Shown here: positions 21,458-32,225 of the stretch, one piece after another | Layout of the letters: each line of letters begins with the position of its first letter | How positions within the stretch are numbered: the stretch's first letter is position 1 | Assembly (NCBI GenBank): GCA_009763385.1 | Contig: CM019826.1 | Coordinates: forward strand, 96,394,848 to 96,458,847 | Origin: Coix lacryma-jobi var. lacryma-jobi | Taxonomy: Eukaryota > Streptophyta > Magnoliopsida > Poales > Poaceae | Length of the DNA: 64,000 nucleotides | Reading direction: 5' to 3' | Translations under genes and position numbers: made by a program | Notes under the pieces: generated by a model | The model's input: the letters and a program-made list of their open reading frames with translations, nothing else | Database searches by the model: none | Told to the model about the DNA's origin: nothing

Positions 21458-22451
21458 TGTCGGTGTTTCGAACCCGGGGGTATGACACCAACGAGTAATA
21501 TGATCGCGTGCTCTCTTCCTGGATGGTGATGCAAGATGACACAAGGGTTTATCCTGGTTCGGGCAAAGAAAACCCTACGTCCAGCGGGGGGGAGGAGGTT
21601 CTTGTATTACTTGCACCTAAGTGCTTGTACAGGGGCGGATACAAGCTCAGTGAGCGTGGACCGGAGTCCGGATTCGAATGTGTGGGTGGACTGGTGCGTT
21701 GTCTGTCGGAGTTGCGTCCCCTGAAACGAGGGCCCCGGTGTCCCCTTTTATAGAGCAAGGGGAGGCCGGGGTTACATAAAGGTGTCATGAACAGCGTTCG
21801 ATATGGCGAAGGGTAGGAATTCTATCTTGTCGGGGCCACTGGAGCCGACGTGGGTGCTGCTGTTGAGGCGTCCTTGGAGCGTGGCCTCCATCCCGGGCGC
21901 GGACGTGGAGACGTGGCGTCGTGGAAGTCGTACAGCGCCCATCCCGGAACGTACAGGACACAGCGGGGTCCCTCCGGGTCTTGGGGTACCTGTCCTCCAA
22001 TAGTATGAGAGCTTGTCAGGGCTCGAGGGGCACGGTGCCGGCCTCGAGGTGGTGCCGCGAGGGCTCGAGGGGCGCGGAGCCTGCCTCGAGGTGTTACAGT
22101 GCATGGCTCGAGGTGCGCGTAGCCGGCCTCGAGGGGTTACAGTGCATGGCATGGCCGAACAGTGCTGTACTGGTGCCCTTTTGCCCATGCTTGTGGTGAA
22201 AACGAGACTTGACCTTTACACCGAGTTACTGTGGTACGTGCTGGGCACCAGTGGACATGACCGGAGTAGGTGAAGGCATTAAGTGCGTGGTATGGGGCTG
22301 ACACGGCTGCCTGTACCGCTGGAGGCCCGTGCGTCAAGGCTCGAGGTGTAGGGGCGCGCTCGCCCGAGGCCTGGAGGGCTCAGGCGAGACGGAGAGCGAG
22401 CGTTCGGGTGTTTGCGTTAATTGGGGGTACCCCTTTTTTGTACCACCGACA
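21458..22451 (-). repeat. TG 3' LTR (994 bp)
   Basis: TGTCGGTGTTTCGAACCC to TACCACCGACA on the plus strand. The minus-strand TATA (CTATAAAA, 21746-21753) is followed in the transcribed direction by a C/G-rich start region. U3 (about 22010-22390) is packed with CTCGAGG and GCCTCGAG units. It differs from the 5' LTR by several substitutions and many short indels. Confidence 0.9.
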
Positions 22452-22646
22452 GTAGCCCCCGAGCCCTTGTTTGAGTGCTTGCACTCGAGCAGGGGCTCCA
22501 GGTTGGGATCTCGATGGGTAGCTGACTGGTCTCGAGGGTCTTGTTGATTTGACTACGTGGGTGTCGTGCGAGCGACACCCGCGGGTGTAGCCCCCGAGGC
22601 CATGGGGGAGTGGTTAGAACTCCCTCGTGGGCTTCTCGAAGAATTC
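22452..22646 (-). other. TG polypurine tract and adjacent hairpin
   Basis: On the minus strand GGGCTCGGGGGCTAC abuts the 3' LTR. Upstream of it in element direction GAGTGC / GCACTC (22473-22486, 2-base loop) forms a perfect short hairpin. A second PPT-like tract lies near 22590. Confidence 0.7.
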
Positions 22647-23745
22647 TCCGTCGCTAGGGAACCTTCTGCCCAGTGGGTGCGCCTTTTTAGGCGGGAGTCG
22701 TCAGGGAGTGGAGATTGCGGCGCCGTGTGTGCCTGTCAATCATGCTCGAAATGTGGTTTGGTATAAATATTCGCGGTAACCTTTCCTTTGCCGCGGGAGA
22801 CTTCGCCCGAGGCTTGGCTCGGAGGGCTCGGACGAGACGGAGAATGAGCGTTTGTCCTGGGCCTGGTCTCGAGGGCTCAGGCGAGATGGGGGTCGAGCTT
22901 TCATCCGAGTCCTGAAAATCTCATGCTCACATAGGAAAAAGAGATTAGTCGCAACTGTCCGAGTTTTTAGACCCTCTTTCGTCGAGGGGTGCCAGGCTGA
23001 ACCGACTGGCCGGCTCCTCGAGCTGTCCGGCATGCCGATTACCCTGGCTCGTCATCTCGCGAGTCCTTTCGATCGGATGCGAGGGGGGATGCCTCGTACT
23101 ACCCCGAGTGGGCGAGTATCGAGGTTCCCGGTGAGCTGGTAACGGGGGATCCAAGTGAGAGCTCGTGCCCCATTCGATAGGGGTCGACTGTGGCCCGGAG
23201 GCGGTCTCATAAAGCATGGGCGCTCAGTCTGCAGGAGTGCCGGGTCCATTCGATAGGGCCCGGTGGCTCGATGCCTCCCTCCGAGGGGATCTCACTGCAC
23301 GTCGAGCTCCCCGCCTTGGATACACGTGAGGGGCCTCGAGGGCTTGGCCCTCGAGTAATGCCTCGAGTGGCGCCCCTTGGTGTCCCTGACTCGGGTGCTC
23401 AAAGCCGGCTGTCGAACCCTCTTCGAGGGCCAGCCTTCGCTGCTTCGAGGCTTAGGGCCGGGGCCCATTTTTACCTTCGTGAAGAAGCCTCCGTCGTCTG
23501 GGAATCCTTCTGCCCGTTGGGCGTGCCTTTTTAGGCGAAATCTGCCGGGGAGAGCGGCGGACGCGAAGCCGGAACGACGGTCGTGGCGGGCCCGGGTAGT
23601 GGAGCGCATGGAGAGCTGCCGCGTGTACCCTGCATCCGGCTCGAGACGTGGTTAGACGGGCGCATTAAATGCATGCGGTTACCTTTTTTCGTCGTCGTGG
23701 GACGCCTCGCCTGTTGGTGTTCTTTCGTATAAATATCAAAAGAGA
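22647..23745 (+). repeat. Two diverged copies of a promoter-like module upstream of the antisense gene
   Basis: The segments near 22647-22800 and 23490-23745 share CCTTCTGCCC, GGG(T)GCG followed by CCTTTTTAGGCG, and end in TATAAATAT (22762-22770 and 23728-23736). Spacing inside the second copy is longer. This looks like an old tandem duplication of the region driving the antisense gene. Confidence 0.5.
23728..23736 (+). promoter_or_regulatory. TATA box of TG antisense gene
   Basis: TATAAATAT on the plus strand, 138 bp upstream of the first ATG (23874). Transcription from here would run against the element's own gag-pol. Confidence 0.6.
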
Positions 23746-23873
23746 GGAGAGGGTTTGTTTACTTTGCCTTTGCCTTTACTTTCGCCGTAGCCCGCGCACG
23801 CCTTCTTCCCAATCTTGCAATTGGAAATCTTCCCGGCCGCCCGTCCGCAGCTCAGATCCGTGCCGCTGCCGAC

Positions 23874-26800
23874 ATGGCCGCCCAATCTCAAGTGCTGCCG
23901 CCTGAGGATTGGAGCCCATCGAAGACGACGCAGGAGGAGTTGGAGACGCTGGTGGGGCGTGGGCTCCTCCGCCCCAACCCGGAGGCGGGGCCGGCGTGGT
24001 GGATTCTTCCATCGGCGGACCACCGTGAGCCGCACCCGCCGGAGGGGTACGTGGTGAGCTTTACTCGCTACCATCGTATGGGGCTCGGTGTTCCGCCGAG
24101 TCGCTTCATGCGGGCGCTCACCCACCACTTCGAGGCGGAGCTGCACCACTTCTCCCCCAACTCAATCTCGCACGCCGCCATCTTCGCCGCGGTGTGCGAG
24201 GGATATTTGAAGATGGAGCCGCACTGGGAGATATTTGTCCACCTCTTCCGGGGCGAGCTCTTCGTCAAGGCTTCGAAGTCCGGCGGGAGGCGGTTCGTGC
24301 GTATGGGCTCCTTGGCCATCACCGCGAGGACTGGACCTTCGTCGGCCGGCGTCCCGCGCGAGTACCTGCGCTACAAGCTTTCTTCTAACCAGGCGGGGTG
24401 GGACGACCACTGGTTCTACTTGCGGAACGAAGGTGGCCTCTTTCCGCAGTATACCGGCGGCATTCTCACCCGTCGCCCAGAGAAGTGGACCTGGGGCGTC
24501 GCGTCGGACAGGCAGCGCCACCTGGTGCCGCTGATGAAGGCGATGAAGGAGTTGGTGGAGGAGAAGGGGCTGACCGTCGCGGCGGTCATCTGGGCGTTCC
24601 ACCAGCGGAGGGTCCTTCCGTTGGCGGAGCGTCCCCTCCTCATGTTCGAGATGGGGCCTAAGGCCTCACTCGAGGGGTTGAAGAGCTCGAGGTTGGCGGA
24701 GGTCGGGCTGTCCCGGAATGAAGCCGTCTCCCGGGTGTCGATCACGATCCAAGGGACGTTCCGTCCCGAGGAGGCCAACCTGATCGCTATGGCACCCGCC
24801 ACGGGGTGTCCTGACCTGGTAAGTTTTCCTCGAGCCGGTTGCCCTCGAGCCCCTCCTTTCCTCTTTCTTCCCGTAATCTTCCTTATCTGTTCCGTTCTCG
24901 CAGGGGGCGTTTACCTTTCGCGCGTCGAGGCCTCCGGTGAGGGAGGACGCCGCGGATACCCAGGTGAGGCGCCTTTCTGCTCAAAAAGACAAGGAGAGCA
25001 AGGACGCCGAAAAGAAGAAAGAGAAAATCAAAAACTTGCGTCGCTCGGCTCGGGAGCAGAGGCTGGCGAAGGCTCGCCGCAACCGCCAGCCTGGAGACGA
25101 GTCCCCAGAGCTGAGCTCCTCGGGCTCGGAGGAGGAGAGCGATGACGAGGATGAGGATGATGACGAGGGGATGGACGCGCGTTTGAGACGTGCGGGGGTC
25201 TTCGGCGTCGGGGCTGACCCCTCCTTTGTGCAGGAGGAAGTCTTGGAGGTCCCCCCGGCGAAGGGATCGCGCGGGGCGCAGTCGCGGAGGGCCGCGCCGA
25301 GCCAGGCTTCGCTCGAAGCCCAGGGGACTTCGAGCTCCGCGCCGGACGCGCCGGTTGTCGTGAGGAAGCCGCGGACCAGGAGCGCTGTCGACGCGGCGCA
25401 GAAGGAGTCGACGTCGGCGTCGACCCAGGCGGGGGTTCCCGAGAGGGGCCGGCCCTCGAGGACTGGCCCCTCGCGTCGAGATGGACCCTGGGCCTGCCCG
25501 TCGCGAAGGGTCGAAGAGCGCTTCGAGCCCCCGAAGGAGCGGACAGCACGATGGGGCGTCGAGCCCCCGCCACCATGAGCGTCGTGGGAGGAGCCCCCGA
25601 GCATCTCGTGACCAGGGTGCGAGCGTCCCCGGAGTCCATCGACGCACCGCCGCCAGGACGCGGGGGCGGACGCCGGAGAGCGCGACCACCAGCGTGGGCG
25701 CCGGAGCAGGTCCCGGAGCCCGCGCCGGGGCGAGCGCCACGACGTCCGCACGAGGGCGGTGCGGTCGCCCCTCCCGCGATGCGGGGCGGAAGGAGAGGCT
25801 CTCCCTCGAGGTCGAGCCAGGGGGGCGTCGGGAGACCTCCCCCCATCCCAACCCTGCGGAGACGGCCCAGGCGCAGGGCTCGAGCCGCGGGGTGGGCTCG
25901 AAGCCCCCGAGTGGGTCCGGCGACTCCGGGAAGAAGCCCAGCCGCCGCTTCGGGTGAGTAGTTTCTTGGGTCTCGTCGGTAGTGAGGCTTCACTTCTTTG
26001 CTTTTAATGACGCGTGCCATCTCCATCTTCTCAGGGGGAAGCGCTCCTACCAGGAGGTGGACCTCGCTTCGTCCAAGCGGGCCAAGGCCTCGAGCCCCGT
26101 CGAGGCACAGGCACCTCGAGGTATGGCACCTTCCTCCGCTAGAGAGGCCGCTTGGCTGGAGAAGGCCCGAGCTGCCATGGCTCGAGGGGGCCGGATGGTC
26201 GTCGCAAATTTTGGTGAGGCCGTCGTCATCGACCATAGGGGTCGAGGTACTCTTCTTGGTTCTGACTTCTCCTGTCGTCTCGTGTTGCAGGGGCCTCAGC
26301 TCATGGCATCGAGCCTGCCACCACCGTACCCGCCGAAGCGTTGCCTCCTCCCCCTCCTCCTTCTCCCATGATGGTGCCGACTGGGAGCGCCATCCTTCCC
26401 TTCACCACTGACAGGTGCTCCGGAGGGAAGCGCCTGGGGCGAGCACTGGCCCCGCCGGTCGTCTGGGGCTGAGGAGACTGCGCCCCTTGTGGCTCCGATC
26501 CAGCACGGGCCATGCTGCGGAGGGGGAAGGGGGGAAGAGGCGTCGGCGGAGAAGGAGCCGACGGTGGAGGACCTCCTGAACGAGCTGGAGCAGGGGCCGC
26601 TCCTCGCTGCTGGGCTCGATGATGGCGGTGGCGCCCGAGGTGCCGGCTAGCGCCGACAAGGCGCCGGAGAGCCCGGCCAGGGAAGAGGGCCCAGGGTCGA
26701 GCCTTCCCTCGACCGATCCGCAACAGGAGGCGCCGGCGGAGGGACGGAGGAGTCAGGGGCCCGTGCCGTCGAGCGGCGGGTCGCTGTCGGGGCAGCTCGA

Positions 26801-28156
26801 GGCGGAGGAGGATCTGCCTGACATCGAGCTCGACCGGCCGATATGGCCGTTTCCCGTCCCACTGAGCCCGCCCCTTGCCGTGGTCCCATCGAGCAGTCGG
26901 CCCAGCGGGGGGCACCGCGCGAGGTGCGGTCCATCTTCCGGGAGGTGGCCGCGCTTATGGCGGAGGCGGAGCGGTCCTGCTCCGAGGAAGTGGGCCGATC
27001 CGCACAGGTGTCAGCCGCCCTCGAGCAGGCCGAGGCGGAGCTTCGAGATCTCCGCGCGGAGCTGAGCCGGAACGCTCAGGATGGCGAGCCGGCTTAACGA
27101 GGCGGAGGCGGAGGTCCGGGTGGCTCGAGGCGAGGTCGCCCGATCCAGGGAGGAGGCCGCCGCCGCTCTCGAAGCGTCGAGGAAGGAGGCCGCGGACGCC
27201 CGAAGCTAGGCCACCTCTGCCCGGGACTGAAGCCGAGGCGGCGAAGCAGGAGGCTGCTGACGCCCGTGGCGAGGCCGCCGCCGCCCGGACCGACAGCGGA
27301 GGCGGCGAAGAAAAGAGGCCGAAGACGCCGTGAGTGGCGCCGACACCGCCCGAGCTGCCGAGGGGGCGGCGCGGCAGGAGGTGATCCGCAAGGATCTGGC
27401 CCTGGTAGAGGCGGGTCCGGCTGATCGAGGGACCTTAGGTCCGAGAAGCTCCTCACGCTGGCCGAGAAGCGCAGGCTGGAGCAGCGTGCTGAGGGCCTGA
27501 CCAGCGACCTCTGCCGCACTGGGGCAACACTGCGACGGTGAGGCTTACACCTTGTTTTTGTTTGGGTCTCGAAGTTTTTTGTTATGCCGCCGTCTCACTC
27601 TTCCTTGTTTATTGCGCAGGGGTCGAGAAGACGGTCGAGGAGCTCCGTGAGACGAACCAGGCTCTCTTGGACCAGCTCCAAGATGAGACGATGGTGGCGG
27701 AGCGTGCTCGCTCTTCTCTCGACCGGCTCGGCCCTACTGTGGGGTGCTCCTCCTGTTGCCGCGGCGGAGAGGTGCGATGGCTCGGGGCGATGCCTTGGTC
27801 GACGCCTTGTGCTTCTTCGACGCAGCCGCTCGGGACCGTGTCCGGCAAGCTCTCCATCACGGCGTCAAGCAGACACTTGCGGTTGTTCGCTCCGGTTTCC
27901 GCTTCCCGGTCCATGTTGTCGCGAATGGCTTCATCGAGATCGAGGGGAAGGATGAGGAATGGAACAACCGCCGAGTTGACAAAATTTTGGAAAGATGGAG
28001 AGGCCGGGGACGTCGCTTGCGAAGATCTTCGAGGAGGACGTGCTGCCTCCTGACGCCAGCAGCGGTGTCGGGAGCCCTCCTCCCTCGAGCTCGGGCGTCG
28101 AGGTCGAGCCTTCCCTCGCGGACCTTGGGGAGGAGTACCGCACCGACGAGGATTGA
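23874..28156 (+). pseudogene. TG antisense intron-containing gene (gypsy-type transposon protein family)
   Basis: Plus-strand gene opposite to gag-pol. Exons: 23874-24818, 24904-25953, 26035-26213, 26291-27537 and 27620-28156, with GT-AG borders (CTG|GTAAGT, CTCGCAG|G, GG|GTGAGT, TTCTCAG|G, GTTGCAG|G, GCGCAG|G). Joins 1-2, 2-3 and 3-4 keep frame. The N-terminal exon gives a conserved globular domain (WWILPSADHREPHPPEGYVV, SFTRYHRMGLGVPPSRFMRA, PHWEIFVHLFRGELFVKA) of the family I know as 'putative gypsy type transposon' (Pfam Transposase_28). Exon 2 is Lys/Glu coil and acidic (KDKESKDAEKKKEKIKNLRR, EEESDDEDEDDDEG). Exons 4-5 are proline-rich, then coiled coil (SAALEQAEAELRDLRAEL, EKTVEELRETNQALLDQL), ending EEYRTDED. 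A frame change in exon 2 (25481-25578) and several in exon 4 break it. Its role is unknown. Confidence 0.75.
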
Positions 28157-28708
28157 GGCCTGCGTGCCAAATTTGGGCGTCGAGGCCCTTGTAAGAATTC
28201 TGTGAGATAAATGAGGGTACGTCGAGACCCGAATGTATGTGTGATTTGTTTATGGAAAGAGTTGTTTTCTTTTCAAATGCGTTTGACCGCTTCTCTTTGT
28301 CGTGAGCTCGAGTTTCTGCTAACTTAGTCTGTGTTCCTTTAGTACGTCGCGAGCCCCTCGAGGGGAGGCGTAGGTAGGGTACCGTAGCCCGGGGGCGTAG
28401 GCGGCCGTCTACGTCGACGCCCCCCGACCTTGGAGGCTCGAGGTACTTTAGGATTTAGACGTCGCTAGTTCACTCGAGGCACGAGTCGAGACGAGGGTCG
28501 AGATTTTTGAAAAGAAAACGCGCATTTTTTCCGGAGTCTGGGGGGGGTGAAGCCCCCCAGTCAGCCCCCGAGGGAGGCTTGACCCTGAGCAAAGCAGGGT
28601 CGAGGCTACCTTAAGATGCGAAGCAAAATGAACGATAATGCACGAGTTTGTTCATTCATTTTGACATGTTTGTATAAAGTGATAAAATGAACAAGGCCTC
28701 GAGGCCTT
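28157..28708. other. TG convergent spacer between antisense gene and integrase
   Basis: About 550 bp between the antisense stop (28154-28156) and the end of pol (28709). It must hold the 3' end of the antisense transcript. AT-rich 28200-28340 is followed by C/G-rich sequence with CCTCGAGGGG and a run of G then C near 28540-28570. No ORF. Confidence 0.5.
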
Positions 28709-29745
28709 TTAAGGGTAGAAGCGACGTAGCTGAGATATGTTCCACGCGTTCGCCAGGATCCTGCCTTGGTCGTCGTAGAGCTTGTATGTGCCTGGCTTGA
28801 GTACTTCAGCCACGGTGTATGGGCCTTCCCACGGAGGGGTGAGCTTATGGCGCCCTCGATTATCTTGCAGCCGTCGAAGCACGAGGTCCCCCACCGCCAG
28901 GTCCCTTTTGCGCACGTGCTTGTCGTGGTAGCATCGAAGTGTTTGCTGGTAGCGCTGCAGAGTTGATGAGCGCCACGTCTCGGGCCTCCTCGAGCTGGTC
29001 CTTGGCGTTGGCGAGCCTTTCGTCGCTGGTTTGCTCGTTGTAGGCTCGAAGTCGAGGTGAGCCGTACTCGAGGTCCGTAGGTAAGACGGCCTCGGCGCCG
29101 TAGGTTAGGAAAAACGGAGTGAACCCGGTGGCTCGACTCGGCGTAGTCCTGAGGCCCCACAGCACCGAGGGGAGTTCTGTAGCCCACCCCTTTCCGAAAT
29201 TCTTGAGGGTTTTGAACAGCCTCGGCTTCAGCCCATGGAGTATCATGCCGTTGGCGCGCTCGACCTGCCCGTTGCATTGGGGGTATGCGACCGAGGCCCA
29301 GGTTACGCGAATGTTGTTGTCGTCGCAGAAGTTGGTGAACTTTTTGCCCGTGAATTGGGTGCCATTGTCGGTGATGATGACATTAGGCACCCCGAACCGG
29401 TACATGATGTTGGCGATGAACTCGACAGCCCTCTCGGAGGTGGGGTCTCCTATCGGCTTTAGCCTCGATCCACTTGGTGAACTTGTCGACGGCCACGAGC
29501 ATGTGTGTGTACCCTCCACTTGTCCTTTTGAGGGGACCCACAAGGTCGAGCCCCCAAACGGCAAATGGCCAAGTGATTGGGATCATCTGCAGGGCGTGTG
29601 CGGGCTGGTGCGTTTGCTTGGCGTAGAATTGACACCCATGGCATGCTTGGACCAAACGCTTGGCATCCCCAATGGCGGTCGGCCAATAGAAGCCTTGTCG
29701 GAAGGCGTTGCCAACCAGGGCCCTCGGCGCCGCGTGGTGGCCGCA
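28709..29745 (-). pseudogene. TG integrase
   Basis: Integrase region in two frames. The upstream frame has the zinc domain (HSGACGHHAAP ... CHGC), then AVWGLDLVGPLKRTSGGYTH with the first catalytic Asp. A frame change near 29460 separates it from IITDNGTQFTGKKFTNFCDD (second Asp) and SVAYPQCNGQVERANGMILH (catalytic Glu). The C-terminal part reads KLTPPWEGPYTVAEVLKPGT, LYDDQGRILANAWNISQLRR to the stop at 28709, again in another frame. No chromodomain follows, as expected for Tat. Confidence 0.85.
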
Positions 29746-30509
29746 AGCCCCCGAGTGCATATCGTCGAGGAGCTTGCGCCCTTCCTCGAGTGGGATGCAG
29801 CGTTGGAGGATCCCAGTCGGACTTCGTCGGTATAGCTCCCGTTCGTCGCCGTAGACGACGTAGGTCTTGGCCCTTCGAGCGATGCGTCGGGCCTCCGTCT
29901 TGTCCTCTGGTAGCTTGCCTCGCATCAGGTAGTCGAGGTAGGGTGTCCGCCAGTCGAGGGGCCGTGATGACGAAGGGGCGTGTGCGTCGACCTGCATCGC
30001 CTCTGCGGACGTCGAGGGGTCCTTCTCGAGGGGTGGCGTTGAGAGTCGAGCCCCCGTGTCCTGCTCGAGGGGTGGCGTCGAGGGGCCAGCCCCCGGGTCG
30101 ATTTCGACGGATGGCTCGAAGACGTCCCTCGAGAAGACGTCTGGTGGTACCGTGCCACGCGTGGACGCCAACTTTGCCAGCTCGTCTGCGGCCTCGTTGT
30201 ACTTCCGAGCTATGTGATTGAGCTCGAGGCCGTAAAACTTGTCTTCCAGCTTGCGTACCTCCCCGCAGTATGCCTCCATCTTGGGATCGATGCAGCTTGA
30301 AGCCTTCATAACCTGGTTGACGACGAGCTGCGAGTCTCCTCGGGCATCGAGGCGTCGGACCCCGAGCTCGAGGGCGATGCGCAGCCCATTGACGAGGGCC
30401 TCATACTCGGCGACGTTGTTGGAGGCGGGGAAGTGTAAGCGTAGCAGGTAGCGCATGTGTACTCCGAGGGGCGAGATGAAGAGCAGGCCTGCTCCCGCCC
30501 CCGTCTTCG
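29746..30509 (-). CDS. TG archaeal-type RNase H and linker, 5' part in the gap
   Basis: Reads GAGAGLLFISPLGVHMRYLL, FPASNNVAEYEALVNGLRIA, LELGVRRLDARGDSQLVVNQ and NEAADELAKLASTRG. The EYEAL, D-S-Q-L and late D motifs are those of the second, archaeal-like RNase H that Tat elements carry between pol RNase H and integrase. A variable Pro/Ser/Asp linker with duplicated TPPLEQD / TPPLEKD repeats leads to the integrase zinc domain. The frame is open from the gap edge into integrase. Confidence 0.75.
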
Positions 30510-30715
30510 NNNNNNNNNNNNNNNNNNNNNNNNNNNNNNNNNNNNNNNNNNNNNNNNNNNNNNNNNNNNNNNNNNNNNNNNNNNNNNNNNNNNNNNNNNN
30601 NNNNNNNNNNNNNNNNNNNNNNNNNNNNNNNNNNNNNNNNNNNNNNNNNNNNNNNNNNNNNNNNNNNNNNNNNNNNNNNNNNNNNNNNNNNNNNNNNNNN
30701 NNNNNNNNNNNNNNN
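30510..30715. other. Assembly gap (206 N)
   Basis: Run of N between the two RNase H regions of TG. The true length of missing sequence is unknown. Confidence 1.
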
Positions 30716-31240
30716 TGTGAGAGATCCATCGAAGTACATGGTCCAGAGTTCGGCCTGAATCTGCGCCGGCGGGAGCTGAGTGTCGGTCCATTCAGCAACG
30801 AAGTCCGCCAATGCTTGCGACTTGATGGCCTTTCGCGGGGCATAGGTGATGGTCTCCCCCATCAGTTCGGCGGACCACTTGGCGATGCGCCCCGTGGCCT
30901 CCCGATTGTTGACGATTTCTCCGAGGGGGAAGGATGACACCACCGTTACGGGATGAGCGAGGAAGTAGTGCTGGAGCTTGCGCCTGGTGACGATGATGCC
31001 GTAGAGCAGCTTTGGATGTGCGGGTACCGACCTTGGCCTGGGAGAGTACCTCACTGGTGAAGTATACCGGCCGCTGGACCGGCAACGTATGACCCTCCTC
31101 GTGCCTCTCGACGGCTATGACCGCGCTAACCACCTGAGTGGTTGCGGCCACATAGAGGAGGAGGGGCTCGGGGGAACCGTCACCTTCGGCTGGTCGTGGG
31201 GGCACGAGAATTGGTGCGCACGTCAGCAGCCCCTTCAACT
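30716..31240 (-). pseudogene. TG classical RNase H
   Basis: Reads PEPLLLYVAATTQVVSAVIA, VERHEEGHTLPVQRPVYFTS and EVLSQAKV in one frame, then LLYGIIVTRRKLQHYFLAHP and TGRIAKWSAELMGETITYAP in another, then ALADFVAEWTD before the gap. This is the degenerate first RNase H typical of dual-RNase H Tat elements. A frame change lies near 31050. Confidence 0.7.
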
Positions 31241-32190
31241 TGGTTAAGGCCTCCTCGGCTTCGGCGGTCCACGCAAAGTGTTCCGTCTTTTTTAGTAGGC
31301 GGTAGAGGGGTAGTGCTTTTTTTCCCCAGCCTCGAGATGAATCTGCTGAGAGCGGCTAGGCAGCCTGTTACCTTCTGTACGCCCTTGAGGTCACGAATCG
31401 GGCCCATCCTCGTGACTGCTGAGATTTTTTCAGGGTTTGCCTCGATCCCCCGTTGCGAGACGATGTAGCCAAGTAGCATGCCTCGAGGCACACCAAAGAC
31501 ACACTTCTCGGGGTTGAGCTTCACATTCTTGGCCCGGAGGCACTCGAACGTGGTCTCGAGGTTGCTGATGAGGTTCCCTACTTTTTTGGTTTTAACCACG
31601 ATGTCATCGACGTAGGCCTCGACGGTCTTGCCTATGTGCTCGCCAAAGATGTGCTGCATACATCGTTGGTACGTTGCCCCGGCGTTTCGAAGGCCGAAGG
31701 GCATCGTAACATAGCAGTACATACCAAATGGCGTGATAAAAGAGGTCGCGAGCTCATCGGATTTTCTCATCCTAATTTGGTGGTAGCCGGAATACGCATC
31801 AAGGAACGAAAGCACTTCGCACCCAGCGGTGGAATCGACGATCTGATCAATTCTAGGTAAAGGAAATGGAACTTTTGGACATGCTTTATTCAGACCAGTG
31901 TAATCTACACACATCCGCATTTTTCCATTCTTTTTCCTAACTAGTACAGGGTTAGCTAGCCACTCTGGGTAAAGTACCTCCTTGATGAATCCGGCCGCCA
32001 AAAGCTTGTGCACCTCCTCGCCGATGATCCTGCGCTTTTCCTCGTCGAAGCGGCGCAGGCGTTGCTTCACCGGTCTGGACCCGGCCTGGATCTCCAAGGC
32101 GTGCTCGGCGACTTCCCTCGGTATGCCCGGCATGTCCGAGGGGTTCCACGCAAACATGTCGATGTTCGCGCGGAGAAAGTCGACGAGCAC
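31180..32190 (-). CDS. TG reverse transcriptase
   Basis: Open reading of over 330 codons. Motifs in order: MPGIPREVAEHALEIQAGSR, RQRLRRF-like KQRLRRFDEEKRRII, NPVLVRKKNGKMRMCVDY, LPRIDQIVDSTAGCEVLSFL, DAYSGYHQI, ITPFGMYCYVTMPFGLRNAG, EAYVDDIVVKTK with catalytic YVDD, NPEKCVFGVPRGMLLGYIVS and VQKVTGCLAALSRFISRLG. The last about 40 codons (KKSTTPLPPT onwards) are out of the family frame: a change near 31320 leads away from RNase H. The protein would copy element RNA into cDNA in the particle. Confidence 0.9.
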   Translation of the reverse strand: MLVDFLRANIDMFAWNPSDMPGIPREVAEHALEIQAGSRPVKQRLRRFDEEKRRIIGEEVHKLLAAGFIKEVLYPEWLANPVLVRKKNGKMRMCVDYTGLNKACPKVPFPLPRIDQIVDSTAGCEVLSFLDAYSGYHQIRMRKSDELATSFITPFGMYCYVTMPFGLRNAGATYQRCMQHIFGEHIGKTVEAYVDDIVVKTKKVGNLISNLETTFECLRAKNVKLNPEKCVFGVPRGMLLGYIVSQRGIEANPEKISAVTRMGPIRDLKGVQKVTGCLAALSRFISRLGKKSTTPLPPTKKDGTLCVDRRSRGGLNQVEGAADVRTNSRAPTTSRR

Positions 32191-32225
32191 TGCTTCCTAT
32201 TTGGGCTCGAGGCTGGTACTGATGG

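Noticed and set aside
21772..22337. ORFs of 60-140 codons in TG LTR
   Set aside because: They are made of CTCGAG-rich repeats and do not hold in the other LTR because of indels.
22473..22486. Rho-independent terminator-like hairpin
   Set aside because: Eukaryotic element; the hairpin lies by the PPT and bacterial terminators do not apply.
25028..26236. 402-codon minus-strand ORF and neighbours opposite the TG antisense gene
   Set aside because: Mirror frames of GC-rich exons; no domain, while the plus strand has splice-consistent coding sequence.
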